Shown here piece after piece: positions 1 through 8,996 of a stretch of 64,000 nt of DNA (the stretch's first letter is position 1; every line of letters starts with the position of its first letter). The DNA lies in NCBI GenBank assembly GCA_900316745.1, contig ONEB01000001.1, positions 62,001 to 126,000 on the forward strand. Direction: 5' to 3'. The stretch is from an uncultured Eubacteriales bacterium. GTDB lineage: Bacteria; Bacillota; Clostridia; Oscillospirales; Oscillospiraceae. The position numbers were made by a program, and so were the translations under genes. The notes below the pieces were generated by a model. That model had not been told where the DNA came from, did no database searches, and saw only the letters and a program-made list of their open reading frames with translations.

Positions 1-1165
1 AGCCCTGAAACAGGAACACGGCGAAAAAGCAGAAGAACATGATCGCCGCCGCGAGCGCGCGCACGCGCAGGAAGCCCGTACCGATCATAAGGGTCTCAGC
101 GTCCGCAATAAACAGGCGCACGATCTGGTGCGTGAAGAGCTCATACACCGAAATGCTCACAAGTGCGACCGTGACGCCGATCTTCAGCACGTATGCCATG
201 ATCTCCCTTATGCGCTCCCGGTCATGCAGCGCGTAGCTGTATGCCACGAGCGGCACCATGCCCTGGCACAGACCGATGCCGATCTGCTGCGGGAAGCGCT
301 CGGCTTTCAGGACGATGCCGATCGCGGCGAGCGCCGCCTCGCCATATCCCGCGACGAGCTTATCCAGCACCATGTAGTCAATATCGAACAGGAGCGTCCC
401 CAGCGTGCCGGGAACGCCGACCGTGAACACGGCGGCGATGCTCTCCCGTCTCGGCGCGGGCGCGAAAAAGCGCGGCGTGATCTCCCTCTGCCGCCGCAGG
501 AACACGGCGAGACAATAGACACAGGCGATTACGTTGGAGATGAGCGTCGCGATGCCGACGCCGAGCACCTCGCTCCCTTTCGGCAGCAGCACGAACATGA
601 AGAGCGGATCGAGCCCGATGTTCAGCGCGCCGCCGAGCGCCACGCCGACGCCCGCCTCGCGCGAAAGGCCGAGACTGCGCAGGAGATTGGACAGCACATT
701 GGAAAAGATCGTCGGCACGCCGCCGAGCACCAGCACCATCCGCACATAGGTGCTCGCGTGCGAGAGGGTATTCTCGCTCGCGCCGAGCAGCAGCAGGATC
801 GGCCGCATGAAGATCAGAAGCCCCGCCGAAAACAAAAGTGCCACCGCCACGGAAAACCGCAGGCAGTACGCCGCCGCGCGCGACGCCTCCTCCCGGTCGC
901 CCATTGCCAGAAGCTTCGGCAGCAGCGCGCCGCCGCCGATGCCGAACAGGCCGCCGAGACACAGCGTGAGATTGAACACCGGCAGAATGAGCGACACGCC
1001 CGCCACCATATAGGGGCTGTTCGTCTGCCCGATGAAATAGGTATCCGCAAGGTTATAGATGAGCACGATGAGCTGGCTCACCACGGCGGGCACCGCCATG
1101 GTCCGAACGGCCTGCGGCACGGTCATCTCTCTGAAGATCTCCTCGCTCGTGCGCTGTCTGGCCAT
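1..1165 (-). CDS. MATE family efflux transporter (3' end outside window)
   Basis: Multidrug/toxin extrusion family protein, a membrane antiporter that exports drugs or metabolites using a cation gradient. The start at 1165 follows a GGGGGGAGA ribosome site. The 388 residues visible run uninterrupted to the window edge; the family is usually about 450 residues, so roughly the last 60 are missing. It opens with a soluble stretch and then the typical MATE core (AVPAVVSQLIVLIYNLADTY, then FIGQT), followed by alternating hydrophobic helices with GIGGGALLPKLL and GLDPLFMFVLLPKGS. It is divergent from the small gene at 1282. The substrate cannot be told. Family call is firm, function generic. Confidence 0.88.
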   Translation of the reverse strand, partial: MARQRTSEEIFREMTVPQAVRTMAVPAVVSQLIVLIYNLADTYFIGQTNSPYMVAGVSLILPVFNLTLCLGGLFGIGGGALLPKLLAMGDREEASRAAAYCLRFSVAVALLFSAGLLIFMRPILLLLGASENTLSHASTYVRMVLVLGGVPTIFSNVLSNLLRSLGLSREAGVGVALGGALNIGLDPLFMFVLLPKGSEVLGVGIATLISNVIACVYCLAVFLRRQREITPRFFAPAPRRESIAAVFTVGVPGTLGTLLFDIDYMVLDKLVAGYGEAALAAIGIVLKAERFPQQIGIGLCQGMVPLVAYSYALHDRERIREIMAYVLKIGVTVALVSISVYELFTHQIVRLFIADAETLMIGTGFLRVRALAAAIMFFCFFAVFLFQG

Positions 1166-1224
1166 GGCGCTCTCCCCCCTTTTGGCAGCTTTTATGATGT
1201 GATGATAGCACGAACGCGCGGGAT

Positions 1225-1253
1225 TTGCAACGGCGCGGAATGTGTAGTATACT
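1225..1253 (+). promoter_or_regulatory. Sigma-A type promoter for gene at 1282
   Basis: TTGCAA at 1225-1230 and TATACT at 1248-1253 with a 17-base spacer, about 30 bases before the start codon. Seen directly; activity is inferred. Confidence 0.6.
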
Positions 1254-1281
1254 ACGGTCAGCACACGCAGGAGGGATGACG

Positions 1282-1638
1282 ATGAAAGACGCTCCGTTCA
1301 CAACGCCGCCGATCGTGGCAAAGCAAGCGGATTCCGGCGCGCTCCGGCGCATGCTGTTCGGGCACGCCGCCTCGGACGCCTATTACGAGGCGCTCGACGC
1401 CGCGGGGCGCTATCTGCTCTGGATGGAATTTTCCCGCTTCGGCTCCGTACGCGCCTATCCCTGCGTAATGACCGACGGCGACGAAACGCTGGTCTATCGC
1501 CCCTACGGAGACGGCAACGACGTGCTTTTAGAGCGCTGGCAGGCGGTTGTGACCGAGGACGCCGTACACAAGCTGCAGATCACGGAGCTCACGAAAGCGG
1601 ACTTTAAGAGGATCTATCAAAGCTATCGAGAGGCATGA
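1282..1638 (+). CDS. Small hypothetical protein
   Basis: 118-residue protein I do not recognise. The start at 1282 is chosen because GGAGGG at 1270-1275 lies 6 bases before it, while the in-frame ATG at 1276 touches that site. The protein is soluble-looking, without signal peptide or membrane segment. It has an aromatic-rich middle (YYEALDAAGRYLLWMEFSRF) and then a run resembling a short beta-rich domain. It is monocistronic, with its own promoter and a shared terminator at 1640. Being divergent from a MATE gene does not establish a link. Confidence 0.7.
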   Translation: MKDAPFTTPPIVAKQADSGALRRMLFGHAASDAYYEALDAAGRYLLWMEFSRFGSVRAYPCVMTDGDETLVYRPYGDGNDVLLERWQAVVTEDAVHKLQITELTKADFKRIYQSYREA

Positions 1639-1639
1639 C

Positions 1640-1670
1640 AAAAGCCGGACACGTTCTGTGTCCGGCTTTT
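1640..1670. terminator. Bidirectional rho-independent terminator
   Basis: Stem AAAGCCGGACAC / GTGTCCGGCTTT with loop GTTCT lies between the convergent genes ending at 1638 and 1675. T-runs occur on both sides. Confidence 0.85.
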
Positions 1671-1674
1671 CCTT

Positions 1675-2649
1675 TTATTTCTCACCCGCCCTGTGGCAGG
1701 CGACGCGGTGTCCGGGCGCGACTTCGCGCATCTCGGGGCACTCGGCGGCGCAGCGCTCGGTCGCATGGGGGCAGCGGGTGTGGAACACGCAGCCCGACGG
1801 CGGGTCGAGCGGCGACGGGAGGTCGCCCTCGAGCACGACGCGCTCATGCTTCGTGTGCGGGTCGGGCGTCGGCACGGCGCTCAGCAGCACCTGCGTGTAC
1901 GGGTGCAGCGGCTGCCGGAAGATCGTATCCGTCCCGGCCTCCTCCACGAGGTGGCCGAGATACATGACGCCGACGCGGTCCGCCATATAGCGCACAACGG
2001 ACATATCGTGCGAGATGAAGAGATACGTCAGGTTCTCTTCCTTCTGCAGGTCGAGCAGCAGATTGATGATCTGCGCGCGCACCGAGACGTCCAGCGCCGA
2101 AACGGGCTCGTCGCAGACAATGAGATCCGGGTGCAGAAGCAGGGCGCGGGCCAGTCCCACGCGCTGACGCTGACCGCCGGAGAGCTCATGCGGATAGCGG
2201 TAAAAGTGCTCGGCAAGCAGTCCCACCTCCGAGAGGATGGCGAGGACGCGGTTCATGCGCTCTTCGCGCGGGACCTCGTTTTGGATCGCGAGCGTCTCCA
2301 TCAGGATATCGCCGACGTGCATCCGTCCGTCAAGCGAGGTATAGGGGTCCTGAAAGACCATCTGCATCTTGCTGCGGATGGGACGGAGCTGACGGTGCGA
2401 GAGCTTCGTGATATCCTCCCCGTCCACGGTGATCGTGCCGTCGGTGGGGTCGAGCAGGCGAATGATCGTCCTGCCGAGAGTGGATTTTCCGCAGCCCGTC
2501 TCGCCCACGAGACCGTAGGTCTCGCCGCGATAGAGCCGGAAGGAGACGTCATCCACGGCCTTGACGTTGCCGATGGTCTGACCGACGAAGCCCTTTACCG
2601 GGAACCATTTTCTGAGATGGTCGGCCTGCAGTACGATGTCTTTTTTCAT
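1675..2649 (-). CDS. oppF: Oligopeptide ABC transporter ATP-binding protein (OppF type)
   Basis: 324-residue ATPase of the oligopeptide/dipeptide importer; it pairs with the OppD-type subunit encoded upstream. Visible motifs are Walker [10 protein letters not shown] near residue 55, the signature [15 protein letters not shown] and Walker [13 protein letters not shown]. The C-terminal oligopeptide-type extension has the Cys pattern [14 protein letters not shown], common in OppD/OppF proteins. It is last in the five-gene operon SBP-permease-permease-ATPase-ATPase, 15 bases after the previous gene. Length is typical. Family certain; the peptide substrate is unknown, but the neighbouring D-aminoacylase is suggestive. 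Confidence 0.94.
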   Translation of the reverse strand: MKKDIVLQADHLRKWFPVKGFVGQTIGNVKAVDDVSFRLYRGETYGLVGETGCGKSTLGRTIIRLLDPTDGTITVDGEDITKLSHRQLRPIRSKMQMVFQDPYTSLDGRMHVGDILMETLAIQNEVPREERMNRVLAILSEVGLLAEHFYRYPHELSGGQRQRVGLARALLLHPDLIVCDEPVSALDVSVRAQIINLLLDLQKEENLTYLFISHDMSVVRYMADRVGVMYLGHLVEEAGTDTIFRQPLHPYTQVLLSAVPTPDPHTKHERVVLEGDLPSPLDPPSGCVFHTRCPHATERCAAECPEMREVAPGHRVACHRAGEK

Positions 2650-2664
2650 GTCGGCAGCCTCCCG

Positions 2665-3639
2665 TCAGATTTCTTCCGCGCGGATGCAGCGGATCTTTTG
2701 CGTTTCGCTCACGCGCTCGAGCTTCGGGTGCGCCGTGCGGCAGGCATCCGTGGCATACGGACAGCGCGGCGCGAATCGGCAGCCGTCCGGGATCTGGCTT
2801 AAGAGCGGCACGGTGCCCTCGATGATGTGCAGCCGCTCACGCTCGCCGGTGATCTTCGGGATGCTCTTGAGCAGGCCGCGCGTGTAGGGATGGCGCGGAT
2901 GATCAAAGAGCGTGACGACGTCCGCCTCCTCCACGATCTGGCCGAGATACATGACCGCGACGCGCGTACAGGTCTCAGCGACGACGGAGAGGTCATGCGT
3001 GATAAGGATGACGCCCATATCGAGCTTTCGGTTGAGCTCTACAATCAGCTCCATGATCTGTGCCTGGATCGTGACGTCGAGCGCCGTGGTGGGCTCGTCG
3101 GCGATCAGGAGCTTCGGCCGGCAACTGAGCGCGCAGGCGATCATCACGCGCTGACGCATGCCGCCCGAGAGCTCATGCGGATACTGATCCACGCGCGTCT
3201 CGGGACTCGGGATGCCGACGAGACGCAGCATTTCGATGGCCTCGGCGCGGGCCTGCTTGCGAGGCATCTTCTGATGGATGCGCATGGCCTCCATGATCTG
3301 CTCGCCGCAGGTGAACACCGGGTTCAGGGCGCTCAGGCTGTCCTGAAACACCATGGCAATGTCCTTGCCTCGCACCTGCTGCATCTTCCGCTCGGGAAGC
3401 TGCAGGAGATCTTCGCCGTCAAAGAAGATCTTGCCGTCATAGCGCACGAAGCGCTTTTCATCATACAGGCGCATGATCGACTGGCTTGTGACGGACTTGC
3501 CGCAGCCGGACTCGCCCACGAGGCCGAGGATCTCGCCCTTTCTCACATAAAACGACACGCCCTGCACGGCGTCCATCACGCCGCGCTCGGTGCGAAACGA
3601 TGTTGTGAGGTGCTTGACTTCCAGAATTTTTTCCGCCAT
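2665..3639 (-). CDS. oppD: Oligopeptide ABC transporter ATP-binding protein (OppD type)
   Basis: 324-residue ATPase partner of the preceding subunit. Walker A GESGCGKSV sits near residue 40, the signature LSGGMRQRVMIACAL in mid-protein and Walker B LLIADEPTTALD follows. The C-terminal Cys-rich oligopeptide domain has CRFAPRCPYATDAC. The start at 3639 follows GGAGGTGCG. It is 12 bases after the OppC-type permease gene, so co-transcribed. Together the two ATPases power import of peptides delivered by the lipoprotein encoded at 5679-7259. Confidence 0.94.
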   Translation of the reverse strand: MAEKILEVKHLTTSFRTERGVMDAVQGVSFYVRKGEILGLVGESGCGKSVTSQSIMRLYDEKRFVRYDGKIFFDGEDLLQLPERKMQQVRGKDIAMVFQDSLSALNPVFTCGEQIMEAMRIHQKMPRKQARAEAIEMLRLVGIPSPETRVDQYPHELSGGMRQRVMIACALSCRPKLLIADEPTTALDVTIQAQIMELIVELNRKLDMGVILITHDLSVVAETCTRVAVMYLGQIVEEADVVTLFDHPRHPYTRGLLKSIPKITGERERLHIIEGTVPLLSQIPDGCRFAPRCPYATDACRTAHPKLERVSETQKIRCIRAEEI

Positions 3640-3651
3640 AAACGCACCTCC

Positions 3652-4554
3652 TTAGTTCGTATGCGGGTCGAGGATGTCCCGCAGACCGTCGCCGAAAATG
3701 TTGGTCCCCATCACGGCCAGCGCCGTGGCGATGCCGGGATAGACGATCATCCACCAGGCGGTGGTGATGACCTCCCTGCCGTCGGACAGGATGTTGCCCC
3801 AGCTCGGCTGCGGGGCGGGCACGCCGACGCCGAGGAAGCTCAGCGCGGCCTCGGTGATGATGGAGTTGGCGAAGTTATACGACGCCTGCACCACGACGAC
3901 CGAGAGGATGTTCGGCGCGATATGACGCCAGATGATGCGCGTGGCGCTCGCGCCCTGGCTGCGCAGCGCTTCGATGTAGGTCTGCTCTTTCACGACGAGA
4001 GCGGCAGAGCGCGAGATGCGCGCCATGCGCGGGATGTACACGATGCTCAGCGCGAGGATGACGTTAAAGAGGCTCTGCCCCAGCATCGCCATCAGCGCGA
4101 TAGCCAGCAGCGTCGAGGGGATGGCGCTCAGACCGTCGCAGATGCGCATGAGGACGTTGTCGAGCGCTTTATAGTAGCAGGCGTACAGGCCGAGGATCAT
4201 GCCGAAGACCATGGAGCTCAGACCCACGCTGACGCCGACGATCATCGACACGCGCGCGCCGTAGATGATGCGGCTCAAGAGATCGCGGCCGAGCTTATCC
4301 GTGCCGAGAAGATAGTCCCCGCCCGGAGGTGAGAGCCGGTGCGCGACCGTCTGCGCGAGGGGATCTGCCGGCGCAAGCAGCGGCGCAAAGATCGCCGTGA
4401 GCGTCATGATCAGGATGAGAACGGCGCCGATCACAGCGAGTCTGCTGTGGAAAAACCGCTTGAACTGCAGCGCGCTCTGCTCCTTTTGCAGGCGGCGCTT
4501 GACATGCTCAAGCTCAGAGCGGGAGATGCTTTCCAGACGTTTTGTGGAATCCAT
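3652..4554 (-). CDS. oppC: Oligopeptide ABC transporter permease (OppC type)
   Basis: 300-residue membrane permease. A basic cytoplasmic N-terminus of about 37 residues precedes the first membrane helix (LAVIGAVLILIMTLTAIFAP). The OppC hallmark LLGTDKLGRDLLSRIIYGAR lies near residues 82-101. The coupling-helix EAA region reads EALRSQGASATRIIWRHIAP. The start follows GGAGGTGCGGCT, and 13 bases separate it from the OppB-type gene. Forms the translocation pore with OppB. Confidence 0.94.
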   Translation of the reverse strand: MDSTKRLESISRSELEHVKRRLQKEQSALQFKRFFHSRLAVIGAVLILIMTLTAIFAPLLAPADPLAQTVAHRLSPPGGDYLLGTDKLGRDLLSRIIYGARVSMIVGVSVGLSSMVFGMILGLYACYYKALDNVLMRICDGLSAIPSTLLAIALMAMLGQSLFNVILALSIVYIPRMARISRSAALVVKEQTYIEALRSQGASATRIIWRHIAPNILSVVVVQASYNFANSIITEAALSFLGVGVPAPQPSWGNILSDGREVITTAWWMIVYPGIATALAVMGTNIFGDGLRDILDPHTN

Positions 4555-4567
4555 AGCCGCACCTCCC

Positions 4568-5515
4568 TTACGACAGGCGCACGCGCGGATCGATCAGCCC
4601 GTACAGCAGATCAAGCACCAGCGTGCACAGAACGTTCAGCAGCGACACAACGAGCACCACCGCCTGCACGACCTCATAGTCGCGGCGCATGACGGCGTTA
4701 AGCGTGAGCTTGCCGATACCGGGGATATTGAAGATCGTCTCCGTGACGGCGGCGCCGCCGAGGCAGGAGATGAACGACAGGCCCACGACCGTGACGATGC
4801 CGACGAGGGCGTTTTTGAGCGCGTGCTTGGCAAAGATCTTGAAGCGGCTGACGCCCTTGGCCTTCGCCATGCGGATATAATCCGAGCCCATGATCTCCAG
4901 CATGCTCGAGCGGGTCATGCGGATGATGAGACCCATCTCGATGAAGCCCAGCGCGATGCCGGGCAGAAGCATGTAGCGGATGTGCGTGCCCCAGCCGAAG
5001 CCGGCAATGGACTTGTAGCCGGAGGACGGGAGCCAGCCGAGCTTGACGGAAAACACCAGAATGAGCCCGAGGCCCATCAGAAAGCTCGGCAGCGACACGC
5101 CGATGATAGAGAATGTAGAGATGATCTGATCGGCGGCACGGCCGCGTTTGACGGCGGCGATCATGCCGAGCGGCACGCCGATGAGCGCCGCGAAGGCAAC
5201 CGCGACGAGCGTCTGCTGCACGGTGGGCACCATGTGCGAGCCGATGATCTCGGTCATCGTGCCTTTCATGAAAAAGCTCGTGCCGAGGTCGCCGCGGAAA
5301 ATGTCCGCGATCCAGTTGAAGTACTGCGTGAGCAGCGGCTGATCCAGTCCAAGCGTGTGGCGCAGGTTCGCGATCTGCTCAGGGGTCGCCTTGTCGCCCA
5401 GCATCATCGCCGCCGGATCGCCGGGGACGAGATGGATGAGCATGAAGATCACGACCGAGACGATGAACAGCACCGGTATCAGCGCCAGCAATCGTTTGAA
5501 GATATATTTGTGCAT
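4568..5515 (-). CDS. oppB: Oligopeptide ABC transporter permease (OppB type)
   Basis: 315-residue membrane permease starting MHKYIFKRLLALIPVLFIVS, the standard OppB-like N-terminus with one helix followed by HLVPGDPA. The EAA coupling loop reads YIRMAKAKGVSRFKIFAKHA. Six membrane helices are evident. It is second in the operon, 163 bases behind the substrate-binding protein; that gap carries a strong hairpin (5612-5643). Confidence 0.94.
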   Translation of the reverse strand: MHKYIFKRLLALIPVLFIVSVVIFMLIHLVPGDPAAMMLGDKATPEQIANLRHTLGLDQPLLTQYFNWIADIFRGDLGTSFFMKGTMTEIIGSHMVPTVQQTLVAVAFAALIGVPLGMIAAVKRGRAADQIISTFSIIGVSLPSFLMGLGLILVFSVKLGWLPSSGYKSIAGFGWGTHIRYMLLPGIALGFIEMGLIIRMTRSSMLEIMGSDYIRMAKAKGVSRFKIFAKHALKNALVGIVTVVGLSFISCLGGAAVTETIFNIPGIGKLTLNAVMRRDYEVVQAVVLVVSLLNVLCTLVLDLLYGLIDPRVRLS

Positions 5516-5611
5516 CGATATCGACTCCTAAAAACGGGACGGTTTCGCTTTCCGAAAGCTGCTTTTCCGTCAAAAACAGCCTTCGGAAAACGAGACCTGA
5601 AAAGCGCTAAA

Positions 5612-5643
5612 CCGACAGAAAGCCTTTTCAGGCTTTCTGTCGG
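5612..5643 (-). other. Intercistronic hairpin between binding protein and permeases
   Basis: A perfect 13-bp stem, CCGACAGAAAGCC paired with GGCTTTCTGTCGG, loop TTTTCA. In the transcript it is followed only by UUUAGCG, a poor U-run, so it looks more like a partial terminator or 3'-end-protecting hairpin that leaves the binding-protein message more abundant than the permease message. A second imperfect hairpin (TTTTCCG with CGGAAAA) lies at about 5563-5590. The rest of 5516-5678 shows no gene. Confidence 0.6.
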
Positions 5644-5678
5644 ATGCATAGGGTTGCGCGGTTTCCGCTCTTCTGGCT

Positions 5679-7259
5679 TTACGCCTCGACGGGGTGGGCG
5701 TTGACCCAAACCAGACGCTCCTTGATGAACGCGCCCTCGATGTCGGACTTGCAGACGCCGCTGAGCACATAGGTGCCGAACGTCACGACCGGGACAGACT
5801 CGGTGTTCATGTAGCCCTGCAGATCGTTCCAGAGCTTGATGCCGACGTCGAGATCGTCCTCGGCGGCGATGGCGGCGAGATCATTCTGGATGCGCTCGTC
5901 GGTGCACCAGCCCGCCCAGGAGGAGGACAGGTACAGGTTCAGGTTCGGCATGATCTTCGGGCCGAAGCTCGTGATGAAGGCGTCCCACTGCTCGGGATGC
6001 TCGTTGCGGACGGAGCTGTGGGTCGCGCTGTCGAGCGTGAGCACCTCGCAGTTGATGCCGATCGCGCGCAGCTCCTCCTGGATGACCTGCGCCATCAGGA
6101 CGAACTCGGTATAATCGCTGCGGACCAGGATGCGGAACACATCGTGATCGGTCCAGCCGGCCTCGTCGAAGAGCGCCTTTGCGCGCTCCGGATCGCCCTG
6201 GTTGTAGTTCTCTTTGCCCGCCTCGGAATACCAGTACGGGGAGTCCTTGAACATGTAGGACGAATAGAGATCATAGTAATCCTTGTTGCCGGTGGAGGCG
6301 AACATGACGTCATCGCAGTTGATCACTGCCTGCACCGCGCGGCGGACCGTCGCGTTGGCGGCAACGCCCTGGCTCTTGTTGAACACGAGCATGGGCATCT
6401 GATCCTTGCTGCCGAAGATCGTGTAGTTGTCATCGCCCTCAAACTCGCCGAAGTTATCCACGGAGAGACGGCTCGCGATGTCATACTCGCCGGTCTTGAC
6501 GCCGGAGTTCACGGTCGCGGCGTCACCCGGGAAGTAGAAATAGACCTCGTCATAGTAGGCGTGCTTGTAGCCGCCCCAGCCGGAGTAGTCGCCGTCGGTG
6601 CCGTAGGGGGTGTAGTCAGGGTTCTTTTCGAGTTTGATGTACTGGTCGTCAGCCCACTCGGAGAACTTATAGGGGCCGGTGCCGATGTAGCCGTCCTGCG
6701 GGACGAGCTCGCCCTCGACGACATTGTTCAGCACGGAGGCGGGCATGATGACGGCCTGCTGGCCGAGACCCGCGATCATCTCATTGAGATAGGGCGTGCC
6801 GCTTTCCATCTTGATCTGCACGGTGTAGTCATCGACCTTCTCGAAGCGGGCGTCGCCCACGAGCGTCTTGACGTTGTCGGCAGCGCCGATCCAGCGGTTC
6901 ATGCTGGCAACGACGTCGTCGGCCTTCATCTCCTCGCCGTTATGGAACTTCACACCCTGGCGAAGCTTATAGGTGTAGACGGTGTTGTCGGGGCTGACCT
7001 CGCAGTCCTCCGCCAGCTCATAGATGACCTTGTTCTCTCCGTTGAGCGCGGTGAGCTTTTCGAGCACGGAGCCGTAAACGACTTCACTCGCGATGTCCTC
7101 ACTGCTCATGGCAACGTCAAGGTTGTTCGGCGCGCCGTCGAGCGCGATGTTCAGCACCTTGGCGTCCGACGCAGTCTGATCGCCGCCCTTGTTCGCGCAG
7201 CCGGCGAACAGCGCAACGCACATGAGACACGCCAGAACAAGACAGATGGTCCTTTTCAT
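5679..7259 (-). CDS. oppA: Peptide ABC transporter substrate-binding lipoprotein
   Basis: 526-residue extracytoplasmic solute-binding protein of family 5. A lipoprotein signal peptide ends in lipobox LFAGC with Cys21 as the lipidated residue. The family-5 region starts near residue 40 and includes YTYKLRQGVKFHNGEEMKAD near residue 110, the usual family signature. The start at 7259 is preceded by GGAGGAAAGACT. It is first in the operon and delivers peptides or acylated amino acids to OppBCDF. Acidic, as usual for surface lipoproteins. Substrate not determinable from sequence. Confidence 0.93.
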   Translation of the reverse strand: MKRTICLVLACLMCVALFAGCANKGGDQTASDAKVLNIALDGAPNNLDVAMSSEDIASEVVYGSVLEKLTALNGENKVIYELAEDCEVSPDNTVYTYKLRQGVKFHNGEEMKADDVVASMNRWIGAADNVKTLVGDARFEKVDDYTVQIKMESGTPYLNEMIAGLGQQAVIMPASVLNNVVEGELVPQDGYIGTGPYKFSEWADDQYIKLEKNPDYTPYGTDGDYSGWGGYKHAYYDEVYFYFPGDAATVNSGVKTGEYDIASRLSVDNFGEFEGDDNYTIFGSKDQMPMLVFNKSQGVAANATVRRAVQAVINCDDVMFASTGNKDYYDLYSSYMFKDSPYWYSEAGKENYNQGDPERAKALFDEAGWTDHDVFRILVRSDYTEFVLMAQVIQEELRAIGINCEVLTLDSATHSSVRNEHPEQWDAFITSFGPKIMPNLNLYLSSSWAGWCTDERIQNDLAAIAAEDDLDVGIKLWNDLQGYMNTESVPVVTFGTYVLSGVCKSDIEGAFIKERLVWVNAHPVEA

Positions 7260-7315
7260 AGTCTTTCCTCCTGCTTTTTAATAAAAGGGATCTTCCCTTA
7301 CCCTATCGTACTCTT

Positions 7316-7344
7316 ATTATATGGGATTCTCTGACACACAAGAA
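7316..7344 (-). promoter_or_regulatory. Candidate promoter of the opp operon
   Basis: On the minus strand TTCTTG (7339-7344) and TATAAT (7316-7321) are 17 bases apart, about 57 bases before the start codon. The -35 is weak; the -10 is consensus. Confidence 0.45.
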
Positions 7345-7494
7345 GCGTATAATGTGCCATCATCTGTGCAAAAAATGCTGCACAGTCCTTGTTTTTTCTT
7401 CAACACTTTTCGGCAATGAAGTTATTTTATCACGATATCTAGTGCAATGCAATCGGGAAAACCACGAAATATGTCCAAAAAGTGCCGCCGGTTC

Positions 7495-7523
7495 TTGATT
7501 TCCCGTGCAGAAAGTGGTAGCTT
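7495..7523 (+). promoter_or_regulatory. Candidate promoter of the D-aminoacylase gene
   Basis: TTGATT (7495-7500), 17-base spacer, TAGCTT (7518-7523), 28 bases before the start. The 7260-7550 gap otherwise holds the opposing opp promoter and no gene. Confidence 0.4.
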
Positions 7524-7551
7524 AACATAGAATTGTATGCAAAGGCTGGTA

Positions 7552-8919
7552 ATGGCTATGAAAACTTTGATCCGAAACGGTATGCTCATTGACCCCGCCG
7601 CCGGGGTGCACACGCGTCTGAATCTGCTCATCGAGGACGGCCGCGTCGTCGACGTGACGCGCGGCACGCCGAACGCCGACCGCGTAATCGACGCGGCCGG
7701 CAGGATCGTCTGCCCCGGCTTTCTGGATATCCACATGCACGAGGATCCGGTTCTGCCGGACGGCACGATCTATGCCGATCCCGAAAAGGCGATCTTCCGG
7801 TGCATGCTGCGCATGGGCGTGACGACCGCCGTGGCGGGCAACTGCGGCGAGAACAAGTATCACCCGGCGGACTATCTCGACATCGTGGACAGAGATGGCG
7901 CTGCGGTGAACGTCGCGATGCTCGCGGGACACGGCTGGTTCCGTGCCGAGGCGGGCGCGACCGACAAATACGCTCCCGCCACCGAGGCGCAGATCGACGC
8001 CATGACCGACGGTATCCGTGAGAGTCTCACGCGCGGCTGCCTCGGCGTGTCCTACGGCATCCGCTATATCCCCGGCATGAACAGCGAGGAGCTGCGGCGC
8101 ACCGCCGCGCCCGCGCAGAGCGGAAACAAGCTCGTCGCCGCGCACATCCGCAGCGACGCCGAGGAGGTATTTGACGCGGCGCGGGAATTTCTCGACGCCT
8201 GCGAGCCTCTGCACGTCCCCGTGGAGGTCAGCCACATCGGCAGCATGGCGGGCTTCGGGCAGATGGAGCGCTTCCTCACGCTCGTGGATTCGTACCGCGC
8301 AGGCGGCATGGACGTGAAATGCGACTGCTATCCCTACGACGCCTTTTCCACCGGCATCGGCGAGACGACCTACGATCCCGGCTGGCTGGAGCGCTACAAC
8401 TGCGGCTATGACGTGGTGGAGCTCGCCGAGGGCAAATACAAAGGACAGCGCTGCACCGAAGAGACCTTTGAAGAAATGCGCCGCGACTTCCCGGAATGCA
8501 CCACGATCTGCTATGTGATGCAGCAGGAGGACGTGGATCTCGCGTTCCGCCACCCCGGTGTGCTGATCGGCAGCGACGGCACGCTCAGCGCGGGCCAGGG
8601 CCACCCGCGCGCCGCAGGCGCGTTCCCCCGCGTGCTGGGGCGCTATGTCCGCGCGGGGAAGCTGACCATGGACGACGCGATCGCGCGCATGACCGCACTG
8701 CCCGCGCAGCAGCTGGGTCTTTCGCGCAAGGGCACACTGCGCGTCGGCGCAGACGCCGACGTCGTGATCTTCGACCCCGACACGATTCTCGACCGCGCGA
8801 CGTTCGAGCAGCCGCTGCTCTCCCCCGTCGGCATCGACTATGTGCTCATCGGCGGCGAGATTGCCCTCGACAACGGTGAGGTCAGGCGCACCGACGCCGG
8901 CCGCGCCGTGAGAAGATAA
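7552..8919 (+). CDS. N-acyl-D-amino-acid deacylase family amidohydrolase
   Basis: About 455-residue metal-dependent hydrolase of the D-aminoacylase branch of the amidohydrolase superfamily, which removes acyl groups from N-acyl-D-amino acids. Seen: entry metal site DIHMHED, AGNCG with the metal-bridging Cys of this branch, EVSHIG in mid-barrel, GSDGT near the C-terminus, and the usual terminal segment LRVGADADVVIFDPDTI. ATGs occur at 7537, 7552 and 7558; AAAGG at 7541-7545 favours 7552. The divergent opp importer suggests that imported acylated D-amino acids or D-residue peptides are its substrate, which is inference. Dihydroorotase-like relatives are less likely given the AGNCG motif. Confidence 0.85.
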   Translation: MAMKTLIRNGMLIDPAAGVHTRLNLLIEDGRVVDVTRGTPNADRVIDAAGRIVCPGFLDIHMHEDPVLPDGTIYADPEKAIFRCMLRMGVTTAVAGNCGENKYHPADYLDIVDRDGAAVNVAMLAGHGWFRAEAGATDKYAPATEAQIDAMTDGIRESLTRGCLGVSYGIRYIPGMNSEELRRTAAPAQSGNKLVAAHIRSDAEEVFDAAREFLDACEPLHVPVEVSHIGSMAGFGQMERFLTLVDSYRAGGMDVKCDCYPYDAFSTGIGETTYDPGWLERYNCGYDVVELAEGKYKGQRCTEETFEEMRRDFPECTTICYVMQQEDVDLAFRHPGVLIGSDGTLSAGQGHPRAAGAFPRVLGRYVRAGKLTMDDAIARMTALPAQQLGLSRKGTLRVGADADVVIFDPDTILDRATFEQPLLSPVGIDYVLIGGEIALDNGEVRRTDAGRAVRR

Positions 8920-8930
8920 TCATACAGAAC

Positions 8931-8966
8931 GAGACCGCCGTTTCCATTCCCGGAAGCGGCGGTTTC
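8931..8966. terminator. Terminator hairpin between convergent genes
   Basis: GAGACCGCCG pairs with CGGCGGTTTC (one wobble) and an inner TTCC/GGAA extends the stem. GTGTTTTATG follows on the plus strand. It separates genes ending at 8919 and 8996. Confidence 0.7.
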
Positions 8967-8970
8967 GTGT

Positions 8971-8996
8971 TTTATGTAAACTAATTTATGTAAACT
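8971..8996. repeat. Tandem TTTATGTAAACT motif
   Basis: Two exact copies of TTTATGTAAACT start at 8971 and 8985, a 14-base period. They lie between the terminator and the stop codon of the metallo-hydrolase gene. The core TTATGTAAAC recurs at other places in the window (see findings). Confidence 0.6.

Noticed and set aside
128-1279. Long plus-strand open frame, His/Arg-rich, opposite the MATE gene
   Set aside because: Composition (many H, R, D, Q) is that of an antisense frame in GC-rich DNA; the minus frame encodes a convincing MATE transporter.
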